From Streptomyces harbinensis (GTDB lineage: Bacteria > Actinomycetota > Actinomycetes > Streptomycetales > Streptomycetaceae), in NCBI RefSeq assembly GCF_900116145.1, contig NZ_FPAB01000002.1, positions 723,193-787,192 on the forward strand: a stretch of 64,000 nt of DNA, in the 5' to 3' direction. Positions 46,431-61,400 of this stretch are shown in pieces. The position numbers were made by a program, and so were the translations under genes. The stretch's first letter is position 1. The number at the start of each line of letters is the position of its first letter. Under the pieces are notes generated by a model that was given only the letters and a program-made list of their open reading frames with translations, did no database searches and was not told the DNA's origin.

Positions 46431-49400
46431 CCCGCCCGCGGCCCGGCCTCCTCCCGCTGTCCTACGCGCAGCGCCGCCTGTGGTTCCTGCACCGGCTGGA
46501 AGGCCCTTCGCCCACCTACAACATCCCGCTCGTGCTCTCGCTGTCCGGACCGCTGGACCACACGGCGCTGCGCACCGCCCTGGACGACGTGGTCGGCCGG
46601 CACGAGGCGCTGCGTACGGTCTTCGCCGAGACCGACGGCGTCCCGCACCAGGTGCTGCGCGAGGACCCCGCCGTGGACCTCACCCCGCACGACACGACCC
46701 CGGACGACCTGCCGGACCGTCTGGCCGCCGCTGCCCGGCACGGCTTCCGGCTGGACCGCGACCTGCCCGTGCGCGCCTGGCTGTTCCGCACCGCGCCCAC
46801 CGAGCACACCCTGCTGCTCCTGGTCCACCACATCGCTGGGGACGGCTGGTCGCTCACCCCGCTCGCCGCCGACCTGATGACCGCCTACACCGCTCGCCGC
46901 GCCGGAAGCCCGCCGGCGTGGACCCCGCTGCCGGTGCAGTACGCGGATTACACGCTGTGGCAGCGCGACCTGCTCGACGACAGTCTTCTGACGGAGCAAC
47001 TGGACTACTGGCGCCGGCAGCTCGACGGCCTGCCGGCCGAACTGGGCCTGCCCACCGACCGCCCCCGGCCGGCCACCCCCTCCTACCGCGGCGCGTGGCT
47101 GCCCCTGGCCCTGGACGCCGACCTGCGGCAGCAGGTCACGGAGCTGGCCCAGCGGACCGGAACCACCGCGTTCATGGTGTTGCAGGCGTCGCTGGCGGCG
47201 TTGTTCACCCGGCTGGGGGCGGGTACGGACATTCCGCTCGGTACGCCGATCGCGGGCCGCACGGATGAGGCGCTGGACGAGCTGGTCGGGTTCTTCGTCA
47301 ACACCCTGGTGCTGCGCACCGACACCTCGGGTGATCCCAGCTTCACCGAACTCCTCGCCCGGGTGCGCGAGACGAGTCTGGCGGCGTACGCGCACCAGGA
47401 CGTGCCCTTCGAACACCTGGTGGAAGTCCTCAACCCCGAGCGGCTGCCCGGCCGGCACCCGCTGTTCCAGGTCGGCTTCGCCGTGCAGAACACCCCCCGG
47501 CAGGAGCTGTCCGTCCCCGGCCTGACGGTACGCACCCGCCTGGAGTCCATGGGCACCTCACGCTTCGACCTCTTCGTGAACGTGGTGGAGGGCGCGGACG
47601 GCTTCGAGGGCTTCGTCGAGTACGCGGCCGACCTCTTCGACGCCACCACCGTCCGCACCCTGCTGGCGCGCTGGCAGCGGCTGCTGCGCGCGCTCCTCGC
47701 CCACCCCGGCCGGCCGATCGGCACGGCCGGCATCCTCACCGCCGCCGAACGGCACGCACTGGCCGGATGGGAGACCGGCGCGCCCACCGGCCCGCAGCCG
47801 GACCTCCTCGCCCTCTTCACCGCCCAGGACCCGGCCGCGACCGCGCTGATCGGCGGTGAGCGGATCTCCTACGGCGAACTGAACCGGCGCGCCAACCGGC
47901 TCGGCCACCGGCTCATCGCCCGGGGCGTCCGCCCGGAGGACCTGGTCGCCGTGGTCCTGCCCCGGTCGGTGGAGTTCGTCGTGACGGTCCTGGCCGTACT
48001 CAAGGCCGGCGCCGGCTACCTCCCCCTCGACCCCGCCCACCCCGAGGCCCACCGCACCCGCCTGCTCACCGAAGCGCGCCCCGCACTGGTCGTCGACGGC
48101 CCCGTGGAGAGCGCGGCCCAGCCGGACACCGACCCGGGCGTGACCGTCCCCGCCCACACCGCCGCCTACGTCATGTACACCTCGGGCTCGACCGGCACCC
48201 CCAAAGGTGTGCAGGTCACCCGCGCCGACATCGTCGCACTCGCCACCGACCCGATCTTCGCCCAAGGTCACGAGCGGGTGCTCTTCCACTCCCCGCCCGC
48301 CTTCGACGCCTCCACCTACGAGCTGTGGGTACCGCTGCTGCACGGCGGGACCGTGGTGATCGGCCCGGACGCGCGGGCCGGCACGGACGCCCTGGCCGCC
48401 GCCGTCCGGGACCACGGAATCACCGCCCTGTGGCTGACCTCCGGGCTGTTCGCCGTGGTCGCCGAGCACCACCCCGAGACCTTCCGCGGGCTGCGACACC
48501 TGGGGACCGGCGGCGACATCGTCTCGCTCCAGGCCCTGCGCACCGCCCGCGCGGCCGACCCGGACCTGACCCTCCTCCACGCGTACGGCCCGACCGAGAC
48601 CACCACCTTCGCCACCCTCCACCCGGTGACCGGCGAGCCCACCGGCACCGTTCCCATCGGCCGGCCCACGGCGGGCATGCGGGCGCGCGTCCTGGACGAA
48701 CGGCTGCGCCGGGTACCGCCCGGGGTCACCGGCGAGCTCTACCTGTCGGGCGCCGGCGTGGCCCGCGGCTACCTCGGCCGCCCCGGAGCGACGGCGGAAC
48801 GGTTCGTCGCCGACCCGGACGGTCCCGGCCGGATGTACCGCACCGGCGACCTGGTGCGGTGGAACGCCGACGGCGACCTGGAGTTCCGGGGCCGCGCCGA
48901 CCAGCAGGTGAAACTGCGCGGGTTCCGCGTCGAGCCCGGCGAGGTGGAGGCCACGCTGCGCGCCCACCCGGCGGTCACCGACTGCGCCGTGCTGGTGCGC
49001 GACGGCCGGCTGGTGGCCTACGTCACCGGGGACCCCACCGGCGTGCGGGCGTACGCCCGGGAGCAGCTGCCCGCCCACCTGGTGCCCGCCGCCGTGGTCG
49101 CGGTCCCCGTCATCCCGCTCACCGCCAACGGCAAGATCGACCGCCGCGCCCTGCCCGCCCCGGAGCAACCGGCCGGCGGCCCCGGCCGCGCCCCGCGCAG
49201 CCAGCACGAGGAAGTGCTCTGCGGCCTGTTCGCCGAGGTCCTCGGGGTGCCACGGGTCGGCGTCGACGACGGCTTCTTCGACCTCGGCGGTCACTCGCTG
49301 CTCGCCACCCGCCTCGTCAGCCGCATCCGCGCCGTCCTCGACGTCGAACTGCCCATCCGGGCCCTGTTCGAGTCACCCACCGTCGCCGGGCTCGCCCAGC

Positions 49401-52400
49401 ACCTCGCGGGGGCCGGCCAGGCCCACCCGCCTCTCGTCCCGGTGCCACGCCCCGAGGTGCTGCCGCTGTCGTACGCGCAGCGCCGCCTGTGGTTCCTGCA
49501 CCGCCTGGAGGGGCCGAGCGCCACCTACAACATCCCGCTCGCGCTGCGGCTGACCGGCACCCTGGACAAGGACGCGCTCCGGGCGGCCCTGCACGACGTA
49601 CTGGCCCGCCACGAAGTGCTGCGCACCGTGCTGCCCGAGACCGACGGCGAACCGCGCCAGGTGATCCTCGACGCGGACACCGTCCCCCTCGACTGGCGCA
49701 CCCGCCCCGTGGCCCGGGCGGACCTGGACGCCGCGCTGGCCGAAGCGGCGGGGCACGGCTTCGACCTCGCGACGGACATCTCCGTACGCGCCTGGTTGTT
49801 CGAGATCGAGGACACCGAATCCGTCCTGCTGTTGCTGCTGCACCACATCGCGGGAGACGGCTGGTCGCTCGGCCCGCTGACCCGCGATCTGATCGCCGCC
49901 TACGCGCGCCGCCGCTCCGGCCTGGCCCCGGACTGGGCGCCGCTGCCCGTGCAGTACGCGGACTACACCCTGTGGCAACGGCAGCTGCTCGGCGCCGACG
50001 GCGACCCGGACAGCCTGCTCACCCGGCAGCTCGACTACTGGACGGACACCCTCGCCGGGCTGCCCGAGCTGGTCACGCTGCCCACCACCCACCCCCGGCC
50101 CGCACGGTCGGCGCACCGGGGCGACCTCACCTGGTTCGAACTGGACGCCGAGACGCACCGCCAGGTGCTGGACCTGGCCCAGCGCTCCGGCGCGACCGTG
50201 TTCATGGTGCTGCAGGCGTCGCTGGCGGCGCTGTTCACCCGGCTGGGGGCGGGCACCGACATCCCGGTCGGCGTGCCGATCGCCGGCCGCACGGATGAGG
50301 CGCTGGACGAGCTGGTCGGCTACTTCGTCAACACCCTCGTGCTGCGCACCGACACCTCCGGCGACCCCACCTTCACCGAACTCCTCGGCCGGGTCCGGGA
50401 GGCGAGTCTGGCCGCGTACGCGCACCAGCACGTCCCGTTCGAATACCTCGTGGAAGTGCTGAACCCGCCGCGCAGCGCCGCACACCACCCGCTGTTCCAG
50501 GTCATGTTCGCCCTCCAGAACACCCCGGAGTCCCGGTTCACCCTGCCCGGGATCCAGGTCGAGGCCGAACCGGTCGGCACCGGCACCGCGCGGGTGGACC
50601 TCGCCATCAACCTCACCGAACGGCCCGGCGCCGCCGGTCTCACCGGCATGGTGGAGTACAGCAGCGAACTGTTCGACCGCGCGGATGTGGACACCCTCCT
50701 CGCCCGATGGGCCCGGCTGGTCCGTGCCCTGGCAGGCACGCCCGACCGGCCCATCAGCCGGGCGCCGCTGCTGACCGCCGCCGAGCACGCCCACCTTCTC
50801 GGCACCCCCGCGCCCGTGGCCGCGCCCGGCCCGCTGCTCATCGACCTCGTTCCCGGCGAGGCGGACACCACCGCCGTCAGCTTCGGGAACCGAACGCTGA
50901 GCTACCGCGAGCTGGAAGTGCGGGCGAACCGGCTGGCGCACTGGCTGATCGAGCAGGGCGTGCGCCCCGAATCGCGGGTCGCGCTCGTGCTGCCGCGCTC
51001 GGCCGATCTGGTGGTGGCGGTGCTGGCGGTGCTGAAGGCCGGTGGAGCCTATGTGCCGGTCGATCCGGAGTACCCCGAGGAGCGGCGGGCGTTCGTCGTC
51101 GCGGACGCGGCGCCGGTCGTGGTACTGACGGAGCTGCCCGAGGTGTCGGGGTATCCGGCGACCCCACCCGGCGTGCGGGTGCCGGACACGGCGGCGGCGT
51201 ACGTCATCTACACCTCGGGTTCGACGGGTGTGCCCAAGGGTGTGGTGGTATCGCACCGCAATGTGGTGCGGCTGCTGGAGCGGACCCAGCCGTGGTTCGA
51301 GGTGGACGCCTCCGATGTGTGGGTGCTGTTCCACTCGATCGCCTTCGACTTCTCGGTGTGGGAGCTGTGGGGCGCTCTCACCCGCGGCGGGCGGCTGGTG
51401 ATCGCGCCGTACGAGACGACGCGTTCCCCCGAACGGTTCGCCGCGCTGCTCGCCGACGAGGGGGTGACCGTCCTCAACCAGACGCCCTCCGCCTTCTACC
51501 AGCTGATCGCCGCCGCACCCGAACTGCCCGACCGCATACGGCTGGTCGTCTTCGGCGGTGAGGCCCTGGACGCGGCCCGCGTCACCCACTGGCTCACCAA
51601 CTGCCGCACGGCGCCACCACGCCTGGTCAACATGTACGGCATCACCGAGACGACGGTCCACGTCACCGCCCAGCCCCTCACCGCCGGCATGACCGGCAGC
51701 CCCATCGGCGAGGCGATACCGGACCTGCGCCTCCACCTTCTCGACGACCGGCTGAACCCCGTCCCGCCGGGCGTGACCGGTGAGCTGTACGTTGCGGGCG
51801 CCGGTGTGGCCCGCGGCTACCTCGGCCGGCCCGGGCTCACCGCCGAACGGTTCGTGCCCGACCCGTTCGGCGCACCCGGCACCCGCCTCTACCGCACCGG
51901 CGACCTCGCCCGGCGCACCCGGGACGGCGGCCTGGAGTTCCGGGGCCGCGCCGACAGCCAGATCAAGGTCCGCGGCTTCCGCATCGAACCCGGCGAGATC
52001 GAAGCCGCCCTCCGCGACCACCCCGATGTCGAGGACGCCGTGGTCGTCGTCCGCGAGGATCGGCCCGGCGACCGCCGCCTCGTCGCCTACGTGGTGGGCG
52101 CGACAGCCGGACTCCGCGACCACGTCGCCCGGAGGATGCCCGCCCACCAGGTGCCCGCCGCCGTGGTCTCCCTCCCGGAGATCCCCCTCACCCCCAACGG
52201 AAAGCTCGACCGGCGCGCCCTGCCCGCACCCGAGTACGGTGGCTCCGGCGGCCTCGCCCGCACCCCGCAGGAGGACCTGCTCTGCGGGCTGTTCGCCGAA
52301 GTGCTCGGTCTGCCCCGGGTCGGCGTGGACGACTCGTTCTTCGACCTCGGTGGCCATTCACTGCTCGCCACCCGCCTCAGCAGCCGGGTACGCGCCGTCC

Positions 52401-55400
52401 TCGGCACCGAACTGCCGATCCGGACCCTGTTCGACGCGCCCACCCCCGCGGGTCTGGCCCGCCGGCTCGTCCGCGACGGCCAGGTGCGCATGGCGCTCCG
52501 CCCCCGGACCCGGCCCGAGACCCTGCCGCTGTCCTTCGCCCAGCGCCGCCTGTGGTTCCTGCACCAGCTGGAGGGCCCCTCGGCGACCACCTACAACATG
52601 CCGCTGACCCTGCGGCTGACCGGCGTACTGGACGAGACGGCGCTGCGGGCGGCCCTGGACGACGTGGTGGCGCGCCACGAGTCGCTGCGCACCGTGTTCC
52701 CCGCCGTGCACGGCGAACCCGTACAGCGGATACGCCCGGCCGCCCGCATCGCCTGGCACACCGAGCGGGTGACCCCCGACGCACTGGCCGACTCCCTGGC
52801 CTCGGCCGCCCGCCACCGCTTCGACCTGGCCGAGGAGATCCCCATCCGGGCCGGACTGTTCCGGCTGAGCGACACCGAGGCCGTCCTCCTCGTGCTGTTC
52901 CACCACATCGCGGGAGACGGCTGGTCGATGGCGCCGTTCGCCCGCGACCTGGTCACGGCGTTCACCGCCCGCCGCGAGGGCGCCGCCCCGGACTGGCCGC
53001 ACCTGCCGGTGCAGTACGCCGACTACACCCTGTGGCAGCGGGAACTGCTCGGGACGGACGACGACCCGGCCGGCATCTTCGCCACCCAGGTCGACTACTG
53101 GCGGCGGCACCTGGCCGGACTGCCCGAGCGCCTGGAACTGCCCACGGCGCGGCCCCGCCCGCCGGTGGCCTCCTACCGGGGCGCCACCGGCCACTTCACG
53201 ATCCCCGCCGAACTGCATGCCGCCGTCGAAGCGCTGGCGCTCCGCAGCGGCGCCACGGTGTACATGGTGTTGCAGGCGTCGCTGGCGGCGTTGTTCACCC
53301 GGCTGGGCGCGGGTACGGACATTCCGCTCGGTACGCCGATCGCGGGCCGCACAGACGAGGCGCTGGATGAGCTGGTCGGGTTCTTCGTCAACACCCTGGT
53401 GCTGCGCACCGACACCTCGGGCGATCCCAGCTTCACCGAACTCCTCGCCCGGGTGCGCGAGACGAGTCTGGCGGCGTACGCGCACCAGGACGTGCCGTTC
53501 GAACACCTGGTGGAAGTCCTCAACCCCCGGCGCAGCGCCGCACACCACCCGCTGTTCCAGGTCGCCCTGGCTCTCCAGAACCACGGGGCGGGCGAGTTCA
53601 CCCTGCCCGGGCTGACCCTGCGGGTGGAGACGGCGGACGTCGGCACCGCCCGCTTCGACCTGCTGCTCTCCCTCACCGAACAGCGCGCCGAGGACGGCCG
53701 CCCCCAGGGCATCGGCGGCCACGCCGAATACGCCACCGACATCCACACCGCATCGACCGTGAAAACACTGGTCGCCAGGTGGCTGCGCCTGCTCGCCGCC
53801 GTGACCGCCGATCCCGACCAGCCCGTGGGCCGGGCCGACATTCTGACTGCTGAGGAGCGTGACCGGGTGCTGGTGGGCAAGGGGAGTCAGCCGGAGACAG
53901 GTACCACCGCGACGCTGATCGAGCGATTCCACTCCAGGGCCAGGCGCTCGCCGCGCGCGATCGCGGTGGACGGGCTGAGCTACCGCGAACTGGACGCCCG
54001 GGCCAACCAGCTGGCCCACTGGCTGATCGAGCAGGGCGTGCGCCCCGAAGCGCGGGTCGCGCTCCTGCTGCCGCGCTCCGCCGATCTGGTGGTGGCCGTG
54101 GTCGCGGTGCTGAAGGCCGGTGGAGCCTATGTGCCGGTCGATCCCGATTACCCCGAGGAGCGGCGGGCGTTCATCGTCCAGGACGCCGCACCCGCCGTCG
54201 TACTGACGGACCTGCCCGAGGTGTCGGGGTATCCGGCGACCCCACCCGGCGTGCGGGTGCCGGACACGGCAGCCGCGTACGTCATCTACACCTCGGGCTC
54301 CACGGGCACACCCAAGGGCGTGGTCGTGTCCCACCGGAACGTGGTACGGCTGCTGGAGCAGACCCAGCCGTGGTTCGAAGTGGACTCCTCCGACGTCTGG
54401 GTCCTCTTCCACTCGATCGCCTTCGACTTCTCGGTGTGGGAGCTGTGGGGCGCTTTGACCCGCGGCGGGCGGCTGGTGATCGCGCCGTACGAGACGACGC
54501 GTTCCCCCGAACGGTTCGCCGCGCTCCTCGCCGACGAAGGGGTGACCGTCCTCAACCAGACACCCTCCGCCCTCTACCAGCTGATCGCCGCCGCACCCGA
54601 ACTCGCCGAGTCGGTCCGCCTGGTGATCCTCGGCGGTGAGGCCGTGGACGCCGCCCGCGTCGCGGACTGGCTGGCCGGCCTCGGCGAGCACGCCCCCGAA
54701 GTCGTCAACATGTACGGCATCACCGAGACGACCGTCCATGTCACCGCCCAGCCCCTCACCGCCGGCATGACCGGCAGCCCCATCGGCGAGGCGATACCCG
54801 ACCTGCGCCTCTACCTCCTCGACCCGGACCTGCGGCCCGTCCCGCCGGGCGTGACCGGTGAGCTGTACGTCGCGGGGCCCGGTGTGGCCCGCGGCTACCT
54901 CGGCCGGCCCGGGCTCACCGCCGAACGGTTCGTGCCCGACCCGTTCGCGTCCACCGGGGAGCGGATGTACCGCACCGGTGACCTGGCCAGCCACACCCCG
55001 GACGGCGGCCTGGAGTTCCGGGGCCGCGCCGACAGCCAGATCAAGGTCCGCGGCTTCCGCATCGAACCCGGCGAGATTGAAGCCGCCCTCCGCGACCACC
55101 CGGGGGTCGGCGAGGCCGTGGTCGTGGCCCGTGAGGACCAGCCAGGCGACCGCCGCCTCGTCGCCTACGTCGTACCGGCAGCCGGAGCCGAGGCCGACGC
55201 CGACGGACAGGTGCAGGAGTGGCGGGAGATCTACGAGTCGATGTACGGCTCCGCGGACTCCGCCCCGTGGGGAGACGACTTCACCGGCTGGAACTCCAGC
55301 TTCACCGGCCGACCGATTCCGCTGCCGGAGATGGCGGACTGGCGGGACGCGGCCGTCGAACGGGTCATGGAACACGCACCCCGCCGGGTACTGGAGATCG

Positions 55401-58400
55401 GCGTCGGCTCCGGCCTGCTCATGTCGAGGATCGCGCCCCGCGTCGAGTCCTACTGGGGCACCGACCTGTCCTCCGTCGCCATCGAGCGGCTGCGCGGCCG
55501 GCTGCCCGGCGTGGAACTGCGCTGCCGGCCCGCCGACGACTTCACCGGCCTGCCCGAAGGCCACTTCGACACCGTCGTCCTCAACTCGGTGATCCAGTAC
55601 TTCCCGGACGCCGACTACCTCGCCCGGGTCCTGGCCGGGGCGTACGCGCTCCTCACCCCGGGCGGCCGGATCGTCGTCGGGGACGTGCGCCATCACGGCC
55701 TGCTCCGCGCCTTCCACACCGAAGTCGTCCAGCGGCAGACGCCCGACGCCACCCCCTCGGTACAGCGGGCCGCCGTGGAACACGCGGTGCTGCGCGAGAA
55801 GGAACTCCTCCTCGACCCCGCCTGGTTCACCCGGTGGGCCGAAGAACACCACGCCGTCGCCGACATCCGGCTCAAGCGCGGCGCGCCCCGCAACGAACTG
55901 ACCGCCTACCGCTACGAGGTGGTGCTGCACCGCGAGCCCACCGAGGTCGTCTCCGCCGCCGGCCTCGCCGAGACGGACGCGCCGGCCGCCCCGCCCGTCC
56001 GCGTCACCGGACTCGGCAACGCCAGGCTCGGCCCCGGCGGTACCGACCCCGAGGCCATCCACGCCTGGGCGGCGGAACACGGCTACCGCGCCATCACCAC
56101 CTGGTCGGCCGCCGACCCGCAGCGCTTCGACGCGGTGATCCTGCCGCCCGGCGACGCCGTCGTCACCGACGCCTACCGCCCGGCAGCCGCTCCGGGCGGA
56201 CTGGCCAACACCCCGGTCACCTCCCGGCAGGTCGGCGCACTGGTCACCGGCCTGCGCGACTACCTGGCCGACCGGATGCCCGCCCACCTGGTGCCCTCGG
56301 CCGTCGTCGCCATCGCCGACATCCCCCTGACCGTCAACGGCAAGCTCGACCACCGGGCCCTGCCCGCCCCCGACTTCGCCGGAACGGGCCGCGCCCCGCG
56401 CACCCCGCAGGAAGAAGTCCTGTGCGGGCTCTTCGCCGAAGTCCTCGGCGTGTCCCGGGCCGGCATCGACGACTCCTTCTTCGACCTGGGCGGTCACTCC
56501 CTGCTCGCCACCCGCCTCATCAGCCGCATCCGCTCCGTCATGGGCGTGGTGCTGCCGATCCGCGCCCTGTTCGAGACCCCCACCGTGGCCGGGCTCGCCC
56601 CGCAGCTCGGCTCCGGCACGGCGCCCCGCGACGAGCTCGCCCGCCAGGAACGCCCCGAGGTGCTGCCGCTGTCCCACGCCCAGCAACGCCTGTGGTTCCT
56701 CTACCAGCTGGAAGGCGCGTCACCGACCTACAACATGCCGCTGGCCCTGCGGCTGACCGGCGAGACCGACCGGGCCGCGCTGCGGGCCGCCCTCGACGAC
56801 GTGATCGCCCGGCACGAGGCGCTGCGCACCGTCTTCCCGTCCGTGGACGGCGATCCGCGCCAAGTGGTGCTGCCCACGGCCACCGCCGAGTGGACCATCC
56901 GCGAGGTCCCCGAGGACGAGCTGTACCCCGCGCTGCACGAGGCCGCCCGGCACCCGTTCGCACTGGACCGGGACATCCCGGTGCGCGCCTTCCTGTTCCC
57001 GGTCGCTTCCGGGGAGTGCGTGGTGCTCGTGCTGCTGCACCACATCGCCTCCGACGGCTGGTCCATCGGCCCGCTCGTACGGGATCTGCTCTCCGCCTAC
57101 ACCGCCCGGTCCGGCGGCGCCGCACCGGACTGGCAGCCGCTGCCGGTGCAGTACGCGGACTACACGCTGTGGCAGCAGCGCCGGCTCGGCGTGGACACCG
57201 ACCCCGACAGTGTGCTCACCCGGCAACTCGGCTACTGGCGTGCACAACTGGCCGGCCTGCCGGAACGGATCACGCTGCCCGCCGACCGGCCCCGGCCCGC
57301 CGTGCCCTCCTACGCGGGCGGACTGACCTGGTTCGAACTGGACGAGGACCTGCACCGCGCCGTGACCGCCCTGGCCCGGCAGAGCGGGTCGACGGTGTTC
57401 ATGGTGCTCCAAGCAGCGTTCGCCGCCCTGTGCACCCGGCTGGGGGCGGGCACGGACATTCCGCTCGGTACGCCGATCGCGGGCCGGACGGATGAGGCGC
57501 TGGACGAGCTGGTCGGGTTCTTCGTCAACACCCTCGTGCTGCGCACCGATACGTCGGGGGATCCGAGCTTCGCCGAGCTGATCGAGCGGGTGCGCACCAC
57601 CGACCTGGCGGCGTACGCGCACCAGGACGTGCCGTTCGAATACCTGGTGGAGGAGCTCAACCCACGCCGCTCCAGCGCCCACCACCCGCTCTTCCAGGTC
57701 ATGTTCGCCCTCCAGAACGCCCCGGAACCCGACTACCGGCTACCCGGAGTACGCGTCACGGGCGAGCCGATCGGCACCGGGGTCTCCCGCGTTGACCTGT
57801 CGGTCAACCTCGCCGAACGGTACGCCGACGACGGCCGCCCGGCCGGGGTGCTGGGCTGGGCCGAGTACGCCACCGACCTGTTCGACCAGGCGACGGTCGA
57901 CGGCCTCATGGCCCGCTGGCTGCGCTTCCTCACCGCCTGTGTCACCGCCCCCGACCGGCCCATCGGCGCCGCCGACCTGCTCACGGAGGGGGAACGCGAA
58001 GCCCTGCTGGACCTGAAGGTCCTGCCCACCGCCGACCGGACGGTGCCGGAGGTGTTCGCGGCGCAGGACCCGGCGGCTCTCGCTCTCGACGGCGAGGAGC
58101 GGCTGACGTACGGGGAACTGGATGCGCGCTCCGACCGGCTGGCGTCCTGGCTGATCGGCCGGGGCGTGCGGCCGGAATCCCGGGTGGCGGTGGTGCTGCC
58201 GCGTTCGGTGGACTACGTGATCGCGGTGCTGGCGGTGCTGAAGGCCGGCGGTGTCTATGTGCCGATCGACCCGGAGTACCCGGAGCACCGCCGTGACCTG
58301 CTGCTGGCCGACGCCCAGCCGGTAGTCGTGCTGGACGGCGAACTGCCCGAGGGCGGCGGGCCGGTCACCGGCCTGCCCGCTCTGCGGCCGGACAGCGGCG

Positions 58401-61400
58401 CGTACATCATGTACACCTCCGGCTCGACCGGCACACCCAAGGGCGTCCTGGTCACACACGCCGACATCGTCTCCCTCACCGCCGACCCCTGCTGGTCCGA
58501 GGGGCACGAGCGAGTGCTGTTCCACTCCCCGCAGGTCTTCGACGCCTCCACCTACGAACTCTGGGTGCCGCTGCTGCGCGGCGGCACCGTGGTGGTGGCG
58601 CCCCAGCGGCCGGACACCGAGCAGCTCGCCCGCGTGATCGCCGAGCAGCGGATCACCGGACTCTGGCTGACCGCCGGTCTGTTCTCCGTCATGGCCGAGC
58701 ACCACCCCGAGGCGTTCGCCGGCGTCCGGCAGCTGTGGGCCGGCGGCGACGTGGTGGCCCCGCACGCCGTCCACCGGATACGTACCGCCCACCCCGACAT
58801 CACCGTCGTCAACGGCTACGGCCCCACCGAGACCACCACCTTCGCCGCCCACCACCCCGTCACCGGCGAGATCGGCGCGGCCGTCCCCATCGGACGGCCG
58901 ATGCACGGCACCCGCCTCTACGTCCTGGACGACCGGCTGCGCCCGGTGCCCCCCGGCGTCCCCGGCGAGCTGTACATCGCCGGCGCCGGCCTGGCCCGCG
59001 GCTACCTCGACCAGCCCGCCCGCACCGCCGAACGGTTCGTCGCCGACCCCTACGTCCCCGGCGAGCGGATGTACCGCACCGGCGACCTCGTGCGCCACAG
59101 CACCCACCGTGACCTGGAGTTCCTGGGCCGCGCCGACAACCAGGTGAAACTGCGCGGCTTCCGCGTCGAACCCGCCGAGGTCGAATCCGTACTCCGCGGC
59201 CACCCGGGCGTCACCCAGGCCGTGGTGCTGCCCCGCTCCGGCCGCCTCGTCGCCTACGTCGTCGGCGAGACCGACGGCGTGCGGGACTTCCTCCTCCAGC
59301 GGCTGCCCGACTACCTGATGCCCTCGGTGGTCGTGTCGGTCCCGGAGATCCCGCTCACCGCCAACGGCAAACTCGACCGCGCCGCACTCCCCGACCCCCT
59401 GCCCGTCACCACCGGCCAGGCCCCGCGCACCCCGCGCGAAGAGCTGCTGTGCGGACTGTTCGCCGAAATCCTCGGCCTGCCCGCGGTCGGCGTCGATGAG
59501 TCGTTCTTCGACCTCGGCGGCCACTCCCTGCTCGCCACCCGCCTCATCAGCCGCATCCGCTCCGTCCTGGCCGTCGAACTGCCCATCCGCGCCCTCTTCG
59601 ACACCCCGACCGTCGCCGGACTCGCCGCCCGGCTCACCGACACCGGCCCGCGCCGCACCGCCGTCACCCCCCGCCCCCGGCCCGACATCCTGCCACTGTC
59701 GTTCGCCCAGCAACGCCTGTGGTTCCTGCACCAGCTCGAAGGCCCCTCCGCCACCTACAACATGCCGCTCACCCTGCGCCTCACCGGCGACCTGGACCGC
59801 CGGGCCCTGCACGACGCACTCGCCGACGTCGTCACCCGGCACGAGTTGCTGCGCACCCGGTACCCCGAGGTCGACGGCCGCCCCCGGCAGCAGATCCTCA
59901 CCCCCGAGGAAGCCGCCGTCACCTGGCAGACCGAGCACGTCACCGACCTGCCCGCCGCTCTCACCCGCGCCGCCCGCCACGGCTTCGACCTGGCCCGGGA
60001 ACTCCCCGTGCGCGCCTGGCTCTTCGACACCGCCCCGGACGAGGCCGTCATCGTCCTGCTGCTGCACCACATCGCCGGCGACGGCTGGTCGATGGGCCCC
60101 CTGGCCCGCGACCTGATCGCCGCCTACACCGCCCGCCGCGAGGGCACCGCGCCCGACTGGGCGCCGCTGCCCGTCCAGTACGCCGACTACACGCTCTGGC
60201 AGCGCGACCTGCTCGGCGACAGCACCGACCGGGACAGCCTGTTCGCCCGGCAACTCGCCTACTGGCGGCAGCACCTCGAAGGACTGCCCGAGGTACTCGC
60301 CCTCCCCACCGACCGGCCACGCCCCCAGGCCGCCTCCTACCGGGGCGACAACACCCCGTTCCGCCTCGACGCCGACCTGCACCGCGCCGTCGTCCGCCTG
60401 GCCCACCGCTCCGGCACCACCGTCTTCATGGTGCTGCAAGCGGCCCTGGCCGCCCTGTTCACCCGGCTCGGCGCCGGCACCGACATCCCGCTCGGCAGCG
60501 GCATCGCCGGCCGGACCGACCAGGCGCTGGACGACCTCGTCGGGCTGTTCGTCAACACCGTCGTGCTGCGCACCGACACCTCCGGGGACCCCACCTTCAC
60601 CGAACTCCTGGACCGGGTACGCGAGGCCAGCCTGGCCGCCTACACCCACCAGGACGTGCCGTTCGAATACCTGGTGGAGGAGCTGAACCCGGTCAGGTCG
60701 ACCACCCACCACCCGCTGTTCCAGGTCGCCCTCGCCCTGCAGAACATGCCGCAGACCGCCTGGGAACTGCCCGGACTCGTGGTGCGGCCCGAATTCACCG
60801 GGACCGGCACCTCGCGTTTCGACCTGCTGTTCTCCCTCAACGAGGAGCAGGACGCCGACGGCCTGCCGGCCGGCCTCACCGGCTGGGTGGAGTTCGCCAC
60901 CGACCTGTTCGACCGGGCCACGGTGGACGGCATGGTCGCCCGCTGGACGGGCCTGCTCGCCGCCGCGGCCGGCGACGCCGACCGCAGGATCAGCGAGTTC
61001 GACCTGCTCACCGAAGGCGAAGCGGACCGGGTCCTGCGCACCTGGAACACCACGGAACCGGTCGCCCCGGTCCCCTTCGGCGCCCTCCCGTCCGGCGCCG
61101 GCGACGCACCCGCCCTGGCGCACGGCGACCGGACCCTGACCTACGCCGAACTGACCGCCCGCGCCAACCAGCTGGCGCACTGGTTCATCGCGCGGGGCGT
61201 GCGCCCCGAGTCCCGGGTCGCGCTCGTCCTGCCGCGCTCGGCCGACCTGATCGTCGCCATCCTCGGCGTTCTGCGGGCCGGCGCGGCCTACGTGCCGGTG
61301 GACCCCGCCCAGCCGGCCGAGCGGCAGGCGTTCCTCCTCACCGACACCGACCCCGTCCTGGTACTGCGCGAACTGCCCGCCCTCGACGGCGTGCCCGCCA

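Noticed and set aside
49440..52495. Possible epimerase or D-amino-acid condensation in the NRPS
   Set aside because: No E domain is present and the C domains look like ordinary L-to-L types, so no D residue is predicted.
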